Source of the DNA: CBDFLD01 sp965249005 | Lineage (GTDB): Bacteria > Acidobacteriota > UBA6911 | NCBI GenBank assembly: GCA_965249005.1 | Contig: CBDFLD010000018.1 | Span: forward strand, 62,001-126,000 | DNA: 64,000 nucleotides | Direction: 5' to 3' | In this document: positions 51,620 to 59,795 of the stretch, piece after piece | How positions within the stretch are numbered: the stretch's first letter is position 1 | Layout: every line of letters starts with the position of its first letter | Program-made: the position numbers and the translations under genes | The notes under the pieces: generated by a model | What the model saw: only the letters and a program-made list of their open reading frames with translations | The model's database searches: none | What the model was told of the DNA's origin: nothing

Positions 51620-51705
51620 GGTTCGCTCGAGAAAAAACGCAGAATGGGCGGTCGGGGATCGATCGCTTGCGATCCAGCGAACCGTAGGCGGAGCGGAGTA
51701 TCGAC

Positions 51706-52500
51706 ATGCAGCAATACCTGGAACTGCTCGGAGATGTCCTGGGCCATGGTGCTCGAAAAGAAGACCGGACGGGAACCGGGACCGTCAGCGTCTTTGGACG
51801 GCAGCTCCGTTTCGATCTGAGTCAGGGCTTCCCCGCCGTGACCACCAAGCGATTGTTCATGAAAGGAGTTATCCACGAGCTACTTTGGTTTTTGACCGGC
51901 CGTACCGACGTGCGCTACCTGAAAGAAAGGGGGGTCCACATCTGGGACGAGTGGGCGGACGAAAACGGAAACCTCGGACCAATCTACGGCGCCCAGTGGC
52001 GGAATTGGGAGGCTGCAGATGGCCGAGGCATCGATCAGATCTCCGACGTCGTTGCGGAGCTGCAGAGAAATCCCGATTCCAGAAGGCTCCTGGTGAGCGC
52101 CTGGAATGTGGGGGCGCTGCCACAAATGAGCCTGCCGCCCTGCCACTGCCTGTTTCAGTTCTATGTCGCCGACGGAAAACTGTCGTGCCAGCTCTATCAG
52201 CGGAGCGCCGATCTGTTTCTGGGCGTCCCGTTCAATATCGCCTCCTACGCCCTGTTGCTGATGATGGTGGCCCAGGTAACCGGGTTCGCTGCAGGTGAGT
52301 TTGTACACACTTTTGGTGACGCGCACATCTACCTCAACCACCTCGAGCAAGTTGAGATCCAGCTCTCCCGCGCGCCTCGACCGCTGCCTCGAATGCAAAT
52401 AAACCCAGAGGTGCAATCGCTTTTCGATTTCGCCTACGGGGATTTCAGTCTCGTCGGTTACGATCCCCACCCCGCCATTCGCGCACCGATTTCGGTATGA
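51706..52500 (+). CDS. thyA: Thymidylate synthase
   Basis: It converts dUMP and methylene-tetrahydrofolate to dTMP and dihydrofolate. At 264 residues it has exactly the E. coli length. Visible: RKEDRTGTGTVSVFGRQLRF, the Trp-rich HELLWFLTGRTDVRYL, GPIYGAQWRNW, the phosphate-binding SRRLLVSAWN, the nucleophile Cys in LPPCHCLFQFYV, and RSADLFLGVPFNIASYALL with HTFGDAHIYLNHLEQ. It overlaps folA by ATGA; the pair recycles folate together. Confidence 0.97.
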   Translation: MQQYLELLGDVLGHGARKEDRTGTGTVSVFGRQLRFDLSQGFPAVTTKRLFMKGVIHELLWFLTGRTDVRYLKERGVHIWDEWADENGNLGPIYGAQWRNWEAADGRGIDQISDVVAELQRNPDSRRLLVSAWNVGALPQMSLPPCHCLFQFYVADGKLSCQLYQRSADLFLGVPFNIASYALLLMMVAQVTGFAAGEFVHTFGDAHIYLNHLEQVEIQLSRAPRPLPRMQINPEVQSLFDFAYGDFSLVGYDPHPAIRAPISV

Positions 52501-52991
52501 AACTTTCGATCATTGTCGCGATGGACAAAAACAGGCTGATTGGAAAGGAAGGAACTATCCCGTGGCGTCTTCCGGCCGACCTGAAGCACTTCAAGCGCAC
52601 CACCATGGGGCACCCCATCATCATGGGACGCAAGACCTATCAGTCTGTCGGCAGGCCGCTGCCGGGAAGAGACAATATCGTGGTCACCCGTCAAGCAGGG
52701 TTTCGGGCTCCTGGGTGTAGTGTTGCCGAATCTCTCGACGATGCCCTCGCCCAAGCCCGCGAGGCGGAAGGTGGGGAAGAAGCATTCATCATCGGAGGAG
52801 CCGAGATCTACGCTGCCGCCATCGATATTGCGGACCGTTTGTATCTCACCGAGATCGACCATGGTTTCGATGGCGACGTGTACTTCCCGGAGATTCCGAT
52901 GGATCAATGGAGGCTGGTCGAGCGCCAAACCTATGAAGCCGACAGCTCCAATCCGTACCCATTTACCATCTCCATCCTGGACAGGGTGTAG
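52497..52991 (+). CDS. folA: Dihydrofolate reductase
   Basis: The 164-residue enzyme reduces dihydrofolate with NADPH. Core motifs: LSIIVAMDKNRLIGKEGTIP, WRLPADLKHFKRTTMGHPII, MGRKTYQSVGRPLPGRDNIV and EAFIIGGAEIYAAAI. The catalytic acid of the family (Asp/Glu near residue 27) is Asp in LPADLKHF. It is translationally coupled to thyA. Confidence 0.96.
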   Translation: MKLSIIVAMDKNRLIGKEGTIPWRLPADLKHFKRTTMGHPIIMGRKTYQSVGRPLPGRDNIVVTRQAGFRAPGCSVAESLDDALAQAREAEGGEEAFIIGGAEIYAAAIDIADRLYLTEIDHGFDGDVYFPEIPMDQWRLVERQTYEADSSNPYPFTISILDRV

Positions 52992-53007
52992 CGGCTTGCC
53001 AGGTCCG

Positions 53008-54186
53008 CTACCCACCCTCCGAGTTTGCGGATCGAGTCTTCTCTATGCGGACGAGCGCAGATCGGGTGCCAATGGCCGCTAGTGCCTGTTCGATTTCTTC
53101 CCTCACCTCTCTATCCTCTTCGGTCTTGTAGGCGGACTTCAAAGAAACTGCCGCCGACGGGGTGCCAATCTCACCGAGCGCCCATGCGGCGTGAGCTCGA
53201 ACCAGAGCGCTCGAATCTCCGAGGGCGCGAGCCAGTGGAAGCGCGGCTTCGGGAAGACGGGAGTTGCCCAGGGCCACGACGACGTTTCGCACCAGACCGT
53301 CTCTGCGCGCCCGCTTGATTGGACTCTTGTGAAACCGGCGCTTGAACTCCGCCTCCGTGAGCGAGACCAGAGAGGACAGCTCGGGCATCAGGCTGCCCTT
53401 GGTGGGGAAAAAGGTCGGCTCGGACGAAGGCACGGCGAAGCGGTTCCAGGGACAGACGTCCTGGCAATCGTCACACCCAAACACCCGGTTCCCGATCAGG
53501 CCTCTCAACTCCCGGGGGATGGGACCGCGCAACTCGATGGTCAGGTAGGAGATACAAAGCCGCGCATCGACCACGTACGGAGCCACGATAGCTCCCGTCG
53601 GGCAAGCCGGCATGCAGCGGCTGCACGTTCCGCAATAGTCCTTTTCGACGGGATCGTATTCCAGCTCGAGACTGGAAAGAATGACCCCGATAAAAAACCA
53701 CGAACCCTGGTCGCGGGTGATCAGGTTGCTGTGTTTTCCGATCCAGCCCAGACTCGATTGCGCCCCCCACACCTTCTCCATCACAGGGCCGGTATCCACG
53801 TAGTGGAGACCTTGCGCACCCGGCTCTTGATGTAGCATGAATTCATGCAACTGCCTGAGTCGCTCCTCGATCAACTCGTGATAGTCCTCTCCCCAGGCGT
53901 AGCGGCTAATCTTACCCTTGGAGGGATCCTCGTCATGGGAAGCAGAGACGTTGTAATTCATGGCCAGCGCCAGGATTGAGCGAGCCGATTGCAGCACCCG
54001 GGACGGGTCTCGCCGCTTCTCGGCCTGCCGGGCCATATAGTGCATCTCGCCGTGCATCCCGTTGTCGAGCCATCGATCGAAAGCTTCCGATTGCGGCAGT
54101 GGGCGCACCCGTGTAATCCCGACTTTGAAGAATCCCAGTCGATTCGCTTCTTCTCGGATCTTCGTTGTAAGGGTTTCGGACGGCAT
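53008..54186 (-). CDS. queG: Epoxyqueuosine reductase
   Basis: It reduces epoxyqueuosine to queuosine in tRNA with cobalamin and two 4Fe-4S clusters. The 392-residue protein has the N-terminal domain, the block YVDTGPVMEKVWGAQSSLGW (with the family Asp), WIGKHSNLITRDQGSWFFIG, cluster ligands CGTCSRCMPACPTGA and CDDCQDVCPWNRF, and a C-terminal HEAT-like part (LVRNVVVALGNSRLPEAALP). It lies 13 bases after the NTF2-like gene and is the last gene of a three-gene operon. Confidence 0.95.
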   Translation of the reverse strand: MPSETLTTKIREEANRLGFFKVGITRVRPLPQSEAFDRWLDNGMHGEMHYMARQAEKRRDPSRVLQSARSILALAMNYNVSASHDEDPSKGKISRYAWGEDYHELIEERLRQLHEFMLHQEPGAQGLHYVDTGPVMEKVWGAQSSLGWIGKHSNLITRDQGSWFFIGVILSSLELEYDPVEKDYCGTCSRCMPACPTGAIVAPYVVDARLCISYLTIELRGPIPRELRGLIGNRVFGCDDCQDVCPWNRFAVPSSEPTFFPTKGSLMPELSSLVSLTEAEFKRRFHKSPIKRARRDGLVRNVVVALGNSRLPEAALPLARALGDSSALVRAHAAWALGEIGTPSAAVSLKSAYKTEEDREVREEIEQALAAIGTRSALVRIEKTRSANSEGG

Positions 54187-54199
54187 GGGAGTCTCAGGG

Positions 54200-54628
54200 T
54201 CAGTGCAGAGCGTCCGAAGAAACCTGCATTTCAGGATGTTCCACGGGAGATGCGTGGTGCACCGTCATCTTCCAGCGTCCCGCTGTCTTGACATAGATAT
54301 TCGTGGCCTGGGCGTGAGAGCGCATCAGCTCTTCGCGAAAGGTAGCAAAAATCTCCTCGATGCAAAGCACCCAGGCGCAGTTCCCCTCGATCGAGATGCG
54401 CACGTCGCGAATCCGAACCTTCAGCCGACTGTCGTTGGCGAAAATGCCTCTCCAGCTCTGCTCCACCGACGGCCAGCCGTAGACGAGCTGCCAACCCGGG
54501 TGCACACACGCAACCCAAGGTTCGTGTAGCCAGATCTCGGTAATACCCTCGAGATCATAGGCTTCGAGTGCCTTGTAAAACCTGGCGTTGATTTCCTGGA
54601 CCGCGTCTTGCTCACTCACTTTGCTCAT
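54200..54628 (-). CDS. NTF2/SnoaL-like protein
   Basis: The 142-residue protein has the cone-shaped alpha-beta fold pattern of SnoaL_3-type proteins: INARFYKALEAYDLEGITEIW, HPGWQLVYGWPSVEQSWRGIF, then strands VRIRDVRISIEGNCAWVLC and GRWKMTVHHASPV. Such proteins are diverse; no catalytic residue can be assigned. ATGA overlap with the upstream alkyltransferase-like gene and 13 bases to queG place it in that operon. Confidence 0.8.
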   Translation of the reverse strand: MSKVSEQDAVQEINARFYKALEAYDLEGITEIWLHEPWVACVHPGWQLVYGWPSVEQSWRGIFANDSRLKVRIRDVRISIEGNCAWVLCIEEIFATFREELMRSHAQATNIYVKTAGRWKMTVHHASPVEHPEMQVSSDALH

Positions 54629-54930
54629 AGCTCTCTGTCGAACCGAAAACCGCTGGCGGATAGGTCCACCCGCTCACCCGTGAAATGAACCCCCTCGAGC
54701 TCGAGCAGGGTACGCTGATCGAAACCGGCTTCACCCCTCAGCAAGATACGTCCGCCACTTCCCAGCACCCTTTGCCAGGGCAGCCCCTTGCTGCCGGCCT
54801 CGCGCAAGGCCCAAGCGACCTGACGGGCAGTCCCTGGATGCCCCGCGGCCCTCGCCACCTCCCCGTACGTCGCCACCTTCCCCTTTGGAATGCACCGTAC
54901 CGTGGCCTGTATATCCTCAAAATAGCCCAT
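54625..54930 (-). CDS. Alkyltransferase-like (ATL) DNA-binding protein
   Basis: The 101-residue protein is the C-terminal domain of O6-methylguanine methyltransferase alone: GKVATYGEVARAAGHPGTARQVAWAL with the helix-turn-helix Arg finger region. Instead of the reactive PCHRV the active-site motif reads LPWQRVLGSGG, that is Trp for Cys. It thus cannot take up an alkyl group but should bind alkylated guanine and hand it to nucleotide excision repair, as known for ATL proteins. First gene of the operon with the NTF2-like protein and queG. Confidence 0.9.
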   Translation of the reverse strand: MGYFEDIQATVRCIPKGKVATYGEVARAAGHPGTARQVAWALREAGSKGLPWQRVLGSGGRILLRGEAGFDQRTLLELEGVHFTGERVDLSASGFRFDREL

Positions 54931-55294
54931 CTTGCCAATAAGTCCTTTTACATTAGTGCATTACGTTCGTCAACTCGTCCTGGTGCAGATTGGGTGCAGG
55001 GTTAGTCCCGGCACTAGCTCGCAGTTGCCGACTCCAGTTCTGTCGATTCCCTTCTCTTGCTTCCAGAAGGGTTGTTCACGTACTTCCGGTTTGCGTTGGT
55101 GAACGAGAATCACATTCACGTCCTCTTTGGTTGACGGGAACCTGCCAAAGGAGACATACTGCCTTCTATCCGAAGCACTACGGAATGCATCCTAGGCGAG
55201 GACCAGCTTCACGATAGCAGCTTGTTTTGTCTATCCTCGCCATGTGCCACGCCAACTAGGTGACTCACATTTTATTCTTCGAAAGAGCTTATTC
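54931..55294. other. Intergenic region without recognisable features
   Basis: No gene, hairpin or tRNA is recognised. Short open frames on both strands here lack motifs. A promoter for the operon on the minus strand must lie near 54940-55000 but I cannot name it. Confidence 0.4.
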
Positions 55295-55804
55295 ATGTTC
55301 TTAGAGTCTCCACGGTTGGCAATTCTCTGCTCTACCACTACGCTGTGGATACTGTTCGTTCTATCCGTGGCCTCGATGATTGGTTTTGCGCTGTTGTCTC
55401 CGATGGCTGGCGGCACGCTGCTCGATGGACTCTCGTCACTGCTTGAGTCTGAGAATCTGCTCGCCGGAATGTCTGCGGCAGAGAAGAATGCGCATTTCTG
55501 GATAACTCTGCTTGTGGATATCCCCTTCCCACTATTCTATGGTGCCCTCTTCCTCGGCGTTGCACTCAAGTACGGCGGAAAATATAAAACATGGTTGACC
55601 TTGCCAGCGCTATTGGTGATACCGGCAGACTTGATCGAGAATTTTGTGCAGCTATTAGCACTCAAGGGAGTAACAGGGCTGTTGCCGCTTAAAGTCTATG
55701 TTACTCCACTGAAATTTTTCTTGTTTCGTTCTGCCGCTGGCATCGCTTTACTATGTCTGGTTTTTGCAGGCGCGCAAATGACTATGCGAAAGCTAGCGCG
55801 CTAG
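55295..55804 (+). CDS. Hypothetical polytopic membrane protein (169 aa)
   Basis: The ATG at 55295 is chosen over an upstream in-frame ATG (55244) since the protein then begins just before its first membrane helix. About four hydrophobic segments are visible (LWILFVLSVASMIGFALL; LLVDIPFPLFYGALFLGVAL; WLTLPALLVIPADLIENFV; AAGIALLCLVFAGAQ). No family is recognised. The DNA looks lower in GC than neighbouring genes. It is followed after 81 bases by the zinc-ribbon gene. Confidence 0.6.
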   Translation: MFLESPRLAILCSTTTLWILFVLSVASMIGFALLSPMAGGTLLDGLSSLLESENLLAGMSAAEKNAHFWITLLVDIPFPLFYGALFLGVALKYGGKYKTWLTLPALLVIPADLIENFVQLLALKGVTGLLPLKVYVTPLKFFLFRSAAGIALLCLVFAGAQMTMRKLAR

Positions 55805-55885
55805 TTAAGAGGAGACTATCGCAGGACAAGGAAAGTATACAAAGGTGGGCCTACCTGTCCCTGGCCTTCTTGGATAAGGACCAAA

Positions 55886-56080
55886 ATGGCACAACCAGAA
55901 TGCCCAAATTGCAACCACCCCGGTATCGATAACATCAAGGCGGAAGTAAAACGGGCACACACAGGTGAAAGCAGCGACATTCACGTTGTCTACTGCTCCC
56001 GCTGCGGTCATATCTACGACGTCCGATTGATAACAGACACTGAACGTAGCGCGATGCGTGGATCTGGATCCAGAAGATAA
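55886..56080 (+). CDS. Small zinc-ribbon protein (64 aa)
   Basis: Two CxxC pairs, CPNC (residues 6-9) and CSRC (37-40), suit a zinc-ribbon knuckle. No other domain fits in 64 residues. ATG 55886 lacks a strong ribosome site. Role unknown; it could contact nucleic acid or protein. Confidence 0.55.
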   Translation: MAQPECPNCNHPGIDNIKAEVKRAHTGESSDIHVVYCSRCGHIYDVRLITDTERSAMRGSGSRR

Positions 56081-56122
56081 AATCGCAACAACTTGCCGCG
56101 GCTCGAAGTGAGGCAGGAATTC

Positions 56123-58490
56123 CTACTTCAACAGAATGGTAGGATCTCCGAACAGGATCCAGGATTGGCGAAGGTCGGTGTCCTGGGTAGCTCTTTTGGC
56201 AAGGAGCGTGGCTTCCCCGAGTGTCAGGCCGTGCTCGAACAGGTAGCGGTAGAGCCTACGGTTCAAGAGCACCTGCTCGTTGGGCTGGCTCAAAGCCGAC
56301 GAGGTCCATACGGCCAGGGCGCCTCCATCCTTAGACACCAACAAACTCTCGGCCAGGCTCTCGGTATAGACATCATGGAAAAAACCGTTCAGGCAGTTCA
56401 TGGCCACAAACAGCGGCAGGCGCGTCCCATTGGTGAGATCTCGTGCGTCGTCGGAGTTGAACAGATCGCCACGCCACACCTCAACCGAACCGTGGCCAAT
56501 GTAGTTTACAAGCAGCGGTCCCTGGTTGATAGCAGCCAACACCAGCTTGCGCGCGATCTCATCCTCCATCCGGCCCCGGAGGATCTTTCTTACGGCAATG
56601 CCGTTCGGAAGTTCGGCCTGGATTTGCTCGGTGGCCCGTTCGAAGTCGAATCCGTCGTTTTCGTCCGCCACCAGTAGCGCCTGGCGCAGCCTACCGGCGT
56701 CGGATTGTCGGTAGGCCACGATCTTTGCTACCAGCTGGCGCGCCTGGTCGCGGCTTCGTACCGGCAGGCGACCCACTGCCATTTCTCCAATGCCGTCCTC
56801 ATCGAAGTCCACGAACCACTCGTCGGTCGCTGCCTCCAGATATTGGGTCGCCAAGATTCTAGTAGGCACTAAATCAAAGTCGCCGAAACCCAGATAGTTC
56901 CTGGGATCCAGGCTTGCGTCTCCCACCAGCAGGACAAACCGAGGCTCGCGTTGCCATCTTTCACTCGCATCCCGAAGAAAGTTCCGGATCGCCCACGGAT
57001 CCTTGTGACCGAACGAGTACTCATCGTACACGTCTTCGATATCCACCCGTACGACCCGGTAGCCTTCTGCTTGCTGTGCGGCCGCCAGAGGCTTCATGTC
57101 CTCAATGAACCTCTCGTGCGACAATATCACGACATCCGCCCCGCGTTTCTCCCGGCTCCAGACCGACGGCCGGTTCTCCTTGACGGCAGCCAACCGCCTG
57201 ACGGCCGGATCCGAAAATGCGAGCAAGGTACGCTCCCCCTCTCCGGGAGCCATGATCGTGATGGCGTGCGATCCCGGTCCCATGGCTTGTCTCATCCCAG
57301 CGACTTCCTGCACCGCTCGTGGATCGGTGACATCGACAACCCGGATCATGGGGTGGGTGAATCCTTCGATGCGTGCGGTATGTCCTCCTGCGACCGTCAT
57401 CCGGAGGGACTCCTCACTCGCTTTATAACGCTGCCAGAATGTCAGCCGCAAAGAGTCCACCAAGCTCACGTCCGCTTCTGGTCCCTGTGCCTGTAACTGG
57501 ATAGAGTTATCCCCCTCCTGGATAATCTGGGAGGGCATGGTCCAGGAGGCCACGCCGCGGGATTGTCCCTCGAACTCCATCACCCCGAGATCGATGCCGT
57601 TAAAGACAACCGAGACCTCATGGCGCGTGTCTGACGCTCCCTGCAGGGCAACTTCCAATCGTGCGTCGCCGGGAGCATGGGGAGCACGGCCCACAACCAC
57701 GAACGACTCGTGCAAGGGCGCGGAGCTTACAACCGAGCCGAAGAAGTTGTCGGCCTCTCCGTTTTTGAGCGCCGCAAAATAGATGAACCGGTCCTTGATC
57801 TCCAGGGTGGCGAGAAAGCTCTGGGACCGAGGTCCGGGTCCGGGAAATGGAGCCCGCGCGATCCTGTTCCCGGCATCGAGACCCTCGACAACATAGTAGG
57901 TCCGTGTGCCAGTCCAGGGTTCATCCAGGGCTTGACCGTAAAACTCGATGCTGTCTCCGCGATCGAGGATCCCGTTGGATTCACCGTTCATCACCATAGG
58001 GTACTGCTGACCGTCGCTGTACAGCTGAAGCTTCCTGGGATCGACGTTTGGATCGAGACCGGCGCCCAGCAAGCTCGAGCCAAAAACTCGCTTCCATCCC
58101 GTCCTGCGCACCAGAAACTTCACGCCCGGCTGAGCCGCCAGCGCTCGCTGAACCTCGAGTCGATCCTCCGGAGGATCTTCCGCCTCGGCCATGAACGCCT
58201 GCCGAATCTTGCCTCCCGCTTTGACGGAGTTCGGCGCCGGGCCTTCTTTGGCCGCCGGCCGCAGAGACATCGTCCGCGATGGCAACCCAGGGGAGCTCAG
58301 GTCGCTGAGCATTGTCGCTGCCGTCGGAGCTGCCATGCCGGGCACCCCCGGGTCCGGCGTTATCGGCCCGTGCCAGTTGCTGGTGCCGTCGAGATCGAGG
58401 TCTTCCAACCAATAGCGGGCGCTATAATTGCCAGGCCCGCGATCGAGCCAGGCATAAGATCGGCCCGAGGTCAACGGCCTGCCTGCGCCT
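56123..58490 (-). pseudogene. C-terminal half of a giant secreted protein: C25-type (gingipain-like) peptidase
   Basis: The minus-strand frame contains the block RSYAWLDRGPGNYSARYWLE, a beta-rich linker, and a peptidase C25-like domain: VILSHERFIEDMKPLAAAQQ, FVLLVGDASLDPRNYLG, and the catalytic pair His in LLVNYIGHGSVEVWRGD and Cys in PLFVAMNCLNGFFHD. It ends SWILFGDPTILLK. It has no N-terminal signal, since the 5' half lies beyond IS256 copy 2. Joining at the 9-bp duplication restores one frame. A Met at 58474 could start translation, but the product would lack export. Confidence 0.85.
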
Positions 58491-59795
58491 GGTCATGTCA
58501 AGCTGCTTGTGTAAAAAGGTCGAGGGTACGAGTTGGTCGTTGTTCCTTCCAATCGAGATTGAATCGATGGAAGATCGAGTAAATGATTCTGTCGACACTC
58601 TGGACATTAACAAAGCAAACCATCGGACGCGTTCTCCGTCGAACCTCAACGAAGCAGCGTTCGATGACGTTGGTGGTTCGTAGCTTCTTCCACAGAGGCC
58701 GTGGGAAGCTGTAAAAGGCCAGTAACTCAGGGAGATCCTTCTCCAATCGATTCACCATCTTCGGATAATCCTTGTGCCAGCAACGCTTCAGCCTCCTGAA
58801 AGCTGTCAGTGCATCCCGACGGCTATCGGCCTGGTAGATGGCCCGTGCATCCTGCTTGATCTGGTCTCGATCGCACTTTCGGACTGAATTGACGATGTTT
58901 CGCATCTTATGTGCCCAGCAGCGTTGGTGCTGAGCTCTCGGATAGATCGTTTCAATGGCCGCTGCCAGACCTGCACAGCCGTCGGTCACAATCAGCTCGA
59001 GGTTATCTCCCTCTATACCACGCCGGTACAGATCTCCTAAGAGTCCTTCCCAGGCAGCTTGACTCTCTCCACTGCTGCGCATAAATGCCAAAAGCTGCCG
59101 GCTACCATCCGCTCTCACCCCGTAGGCCACCAGCATCTGCACCCGTTTCCGCCCACTCGGACGTCTTACCCTCAGACTCACTCCGTCCAGAAACAGTGTC
59201 TTCCATTCGTCACTCAACCGAGCTCGGTGAAATCGCTGTACTGCTTCATCTAGCTCTCGTGTCAGCTGCGATACCGTCTGTGCACTGACAACTTCTCCCG
59301 TCATGATCGCCACAATCCGTCCCACCGTCCGTGTGCTGATTCCTCTGAGAAACGCCTCTCGTATCAGCAACGTTACCTCGTCAGCTCGTCGTTGAAACCG
59401 TTGTAATCCCTTCGGGAGAAAATTCTTGTTCCGGCTCCGGGCAATCCGCAACCGTAACGTTCCAAAGCGGGTCACAAAGTCCCGTTCATAGTATCCATTG
59501 CGGTACTCTCTCTTTCTCTGCCCACCTCTTTCATACCATCCAAAGCCACAATAACGGTCTCTCTGCCGCTGTGATTCAGTCTCGAAATACCGTTTCCACG
59601 CCAGCTTTGTCTTGCTATACACATCTCCCCAAAAGTCTTCTTTTACCTCATCAAGGAAATGTTGGAATTGTTCGGTCATCGGTGTTAATTTCGCCATTGG
59701 GTGTAAGCTCCTTTCTTGGAGTTGGTTTTTGCCATCGCAGCGAAAAAACCAAACTTACACCCTCTTTCTTTTTACACAAGCAAAGTTACATCACC
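58491..59795 (-). mobile_element. IS256-family element, copy 2 (1305 bp), with 9-bp target duplication
   Basis: The element has the same ends and length as copy 1 but is inverted. CCTGCGCCT flanks it at 58482-58490 and 59796-59804. Removing it and one duplicate joins ...SALLAGAG to RPLTSGRSYAW... in frame. The first IS codons add VM and a stop to the upstream half. Confidence 0.93.
58498..59697 (-). CDS. IS256-family transposase, copy 2
   Basis: The predicted protein is identical to that at 16230-17429 (399 residues, same DDE motifs). It reads in the same direction as the gene it interrupts. The intact frame and identity suggest that it could be active. Confidence 0.92.
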   Translation of the reverse strand: MAKLTPMTEQFQHFLDEVKEDFWGDVYSKTKLAWKRYFETESQRQRDRYCGFGWYERGGQRKREYRNGYYERDFVTRFGTLRLRIARSRNKNFLPKGLQRFQRRADEVTLLIREAFLRGISTRTVGRIVAIMTGEVVSAQTVSQLTRELDEAVQRFHRARLSDEWKTLFLDGVSLRVRRPSGRKRVQMLVAYGVRADGSRQLLAFMRSSGESQAAWEGLLGDLYRRGIEGDNLELIVTDGCAGLAAAIETIYPRAQHQRCWAHKMRNIVNSVRKCDRDQIKQDARAIYQADSRRDALTAFRRLKRCWHKDYPKMVNRLEKDLPELLAFYSFPRPLWKKLRTTNVIERCFVEVRRRTRPMVCFVNVQSVDRIIYSIFHRFNLDWKEQRPTRTLDLFTQAA

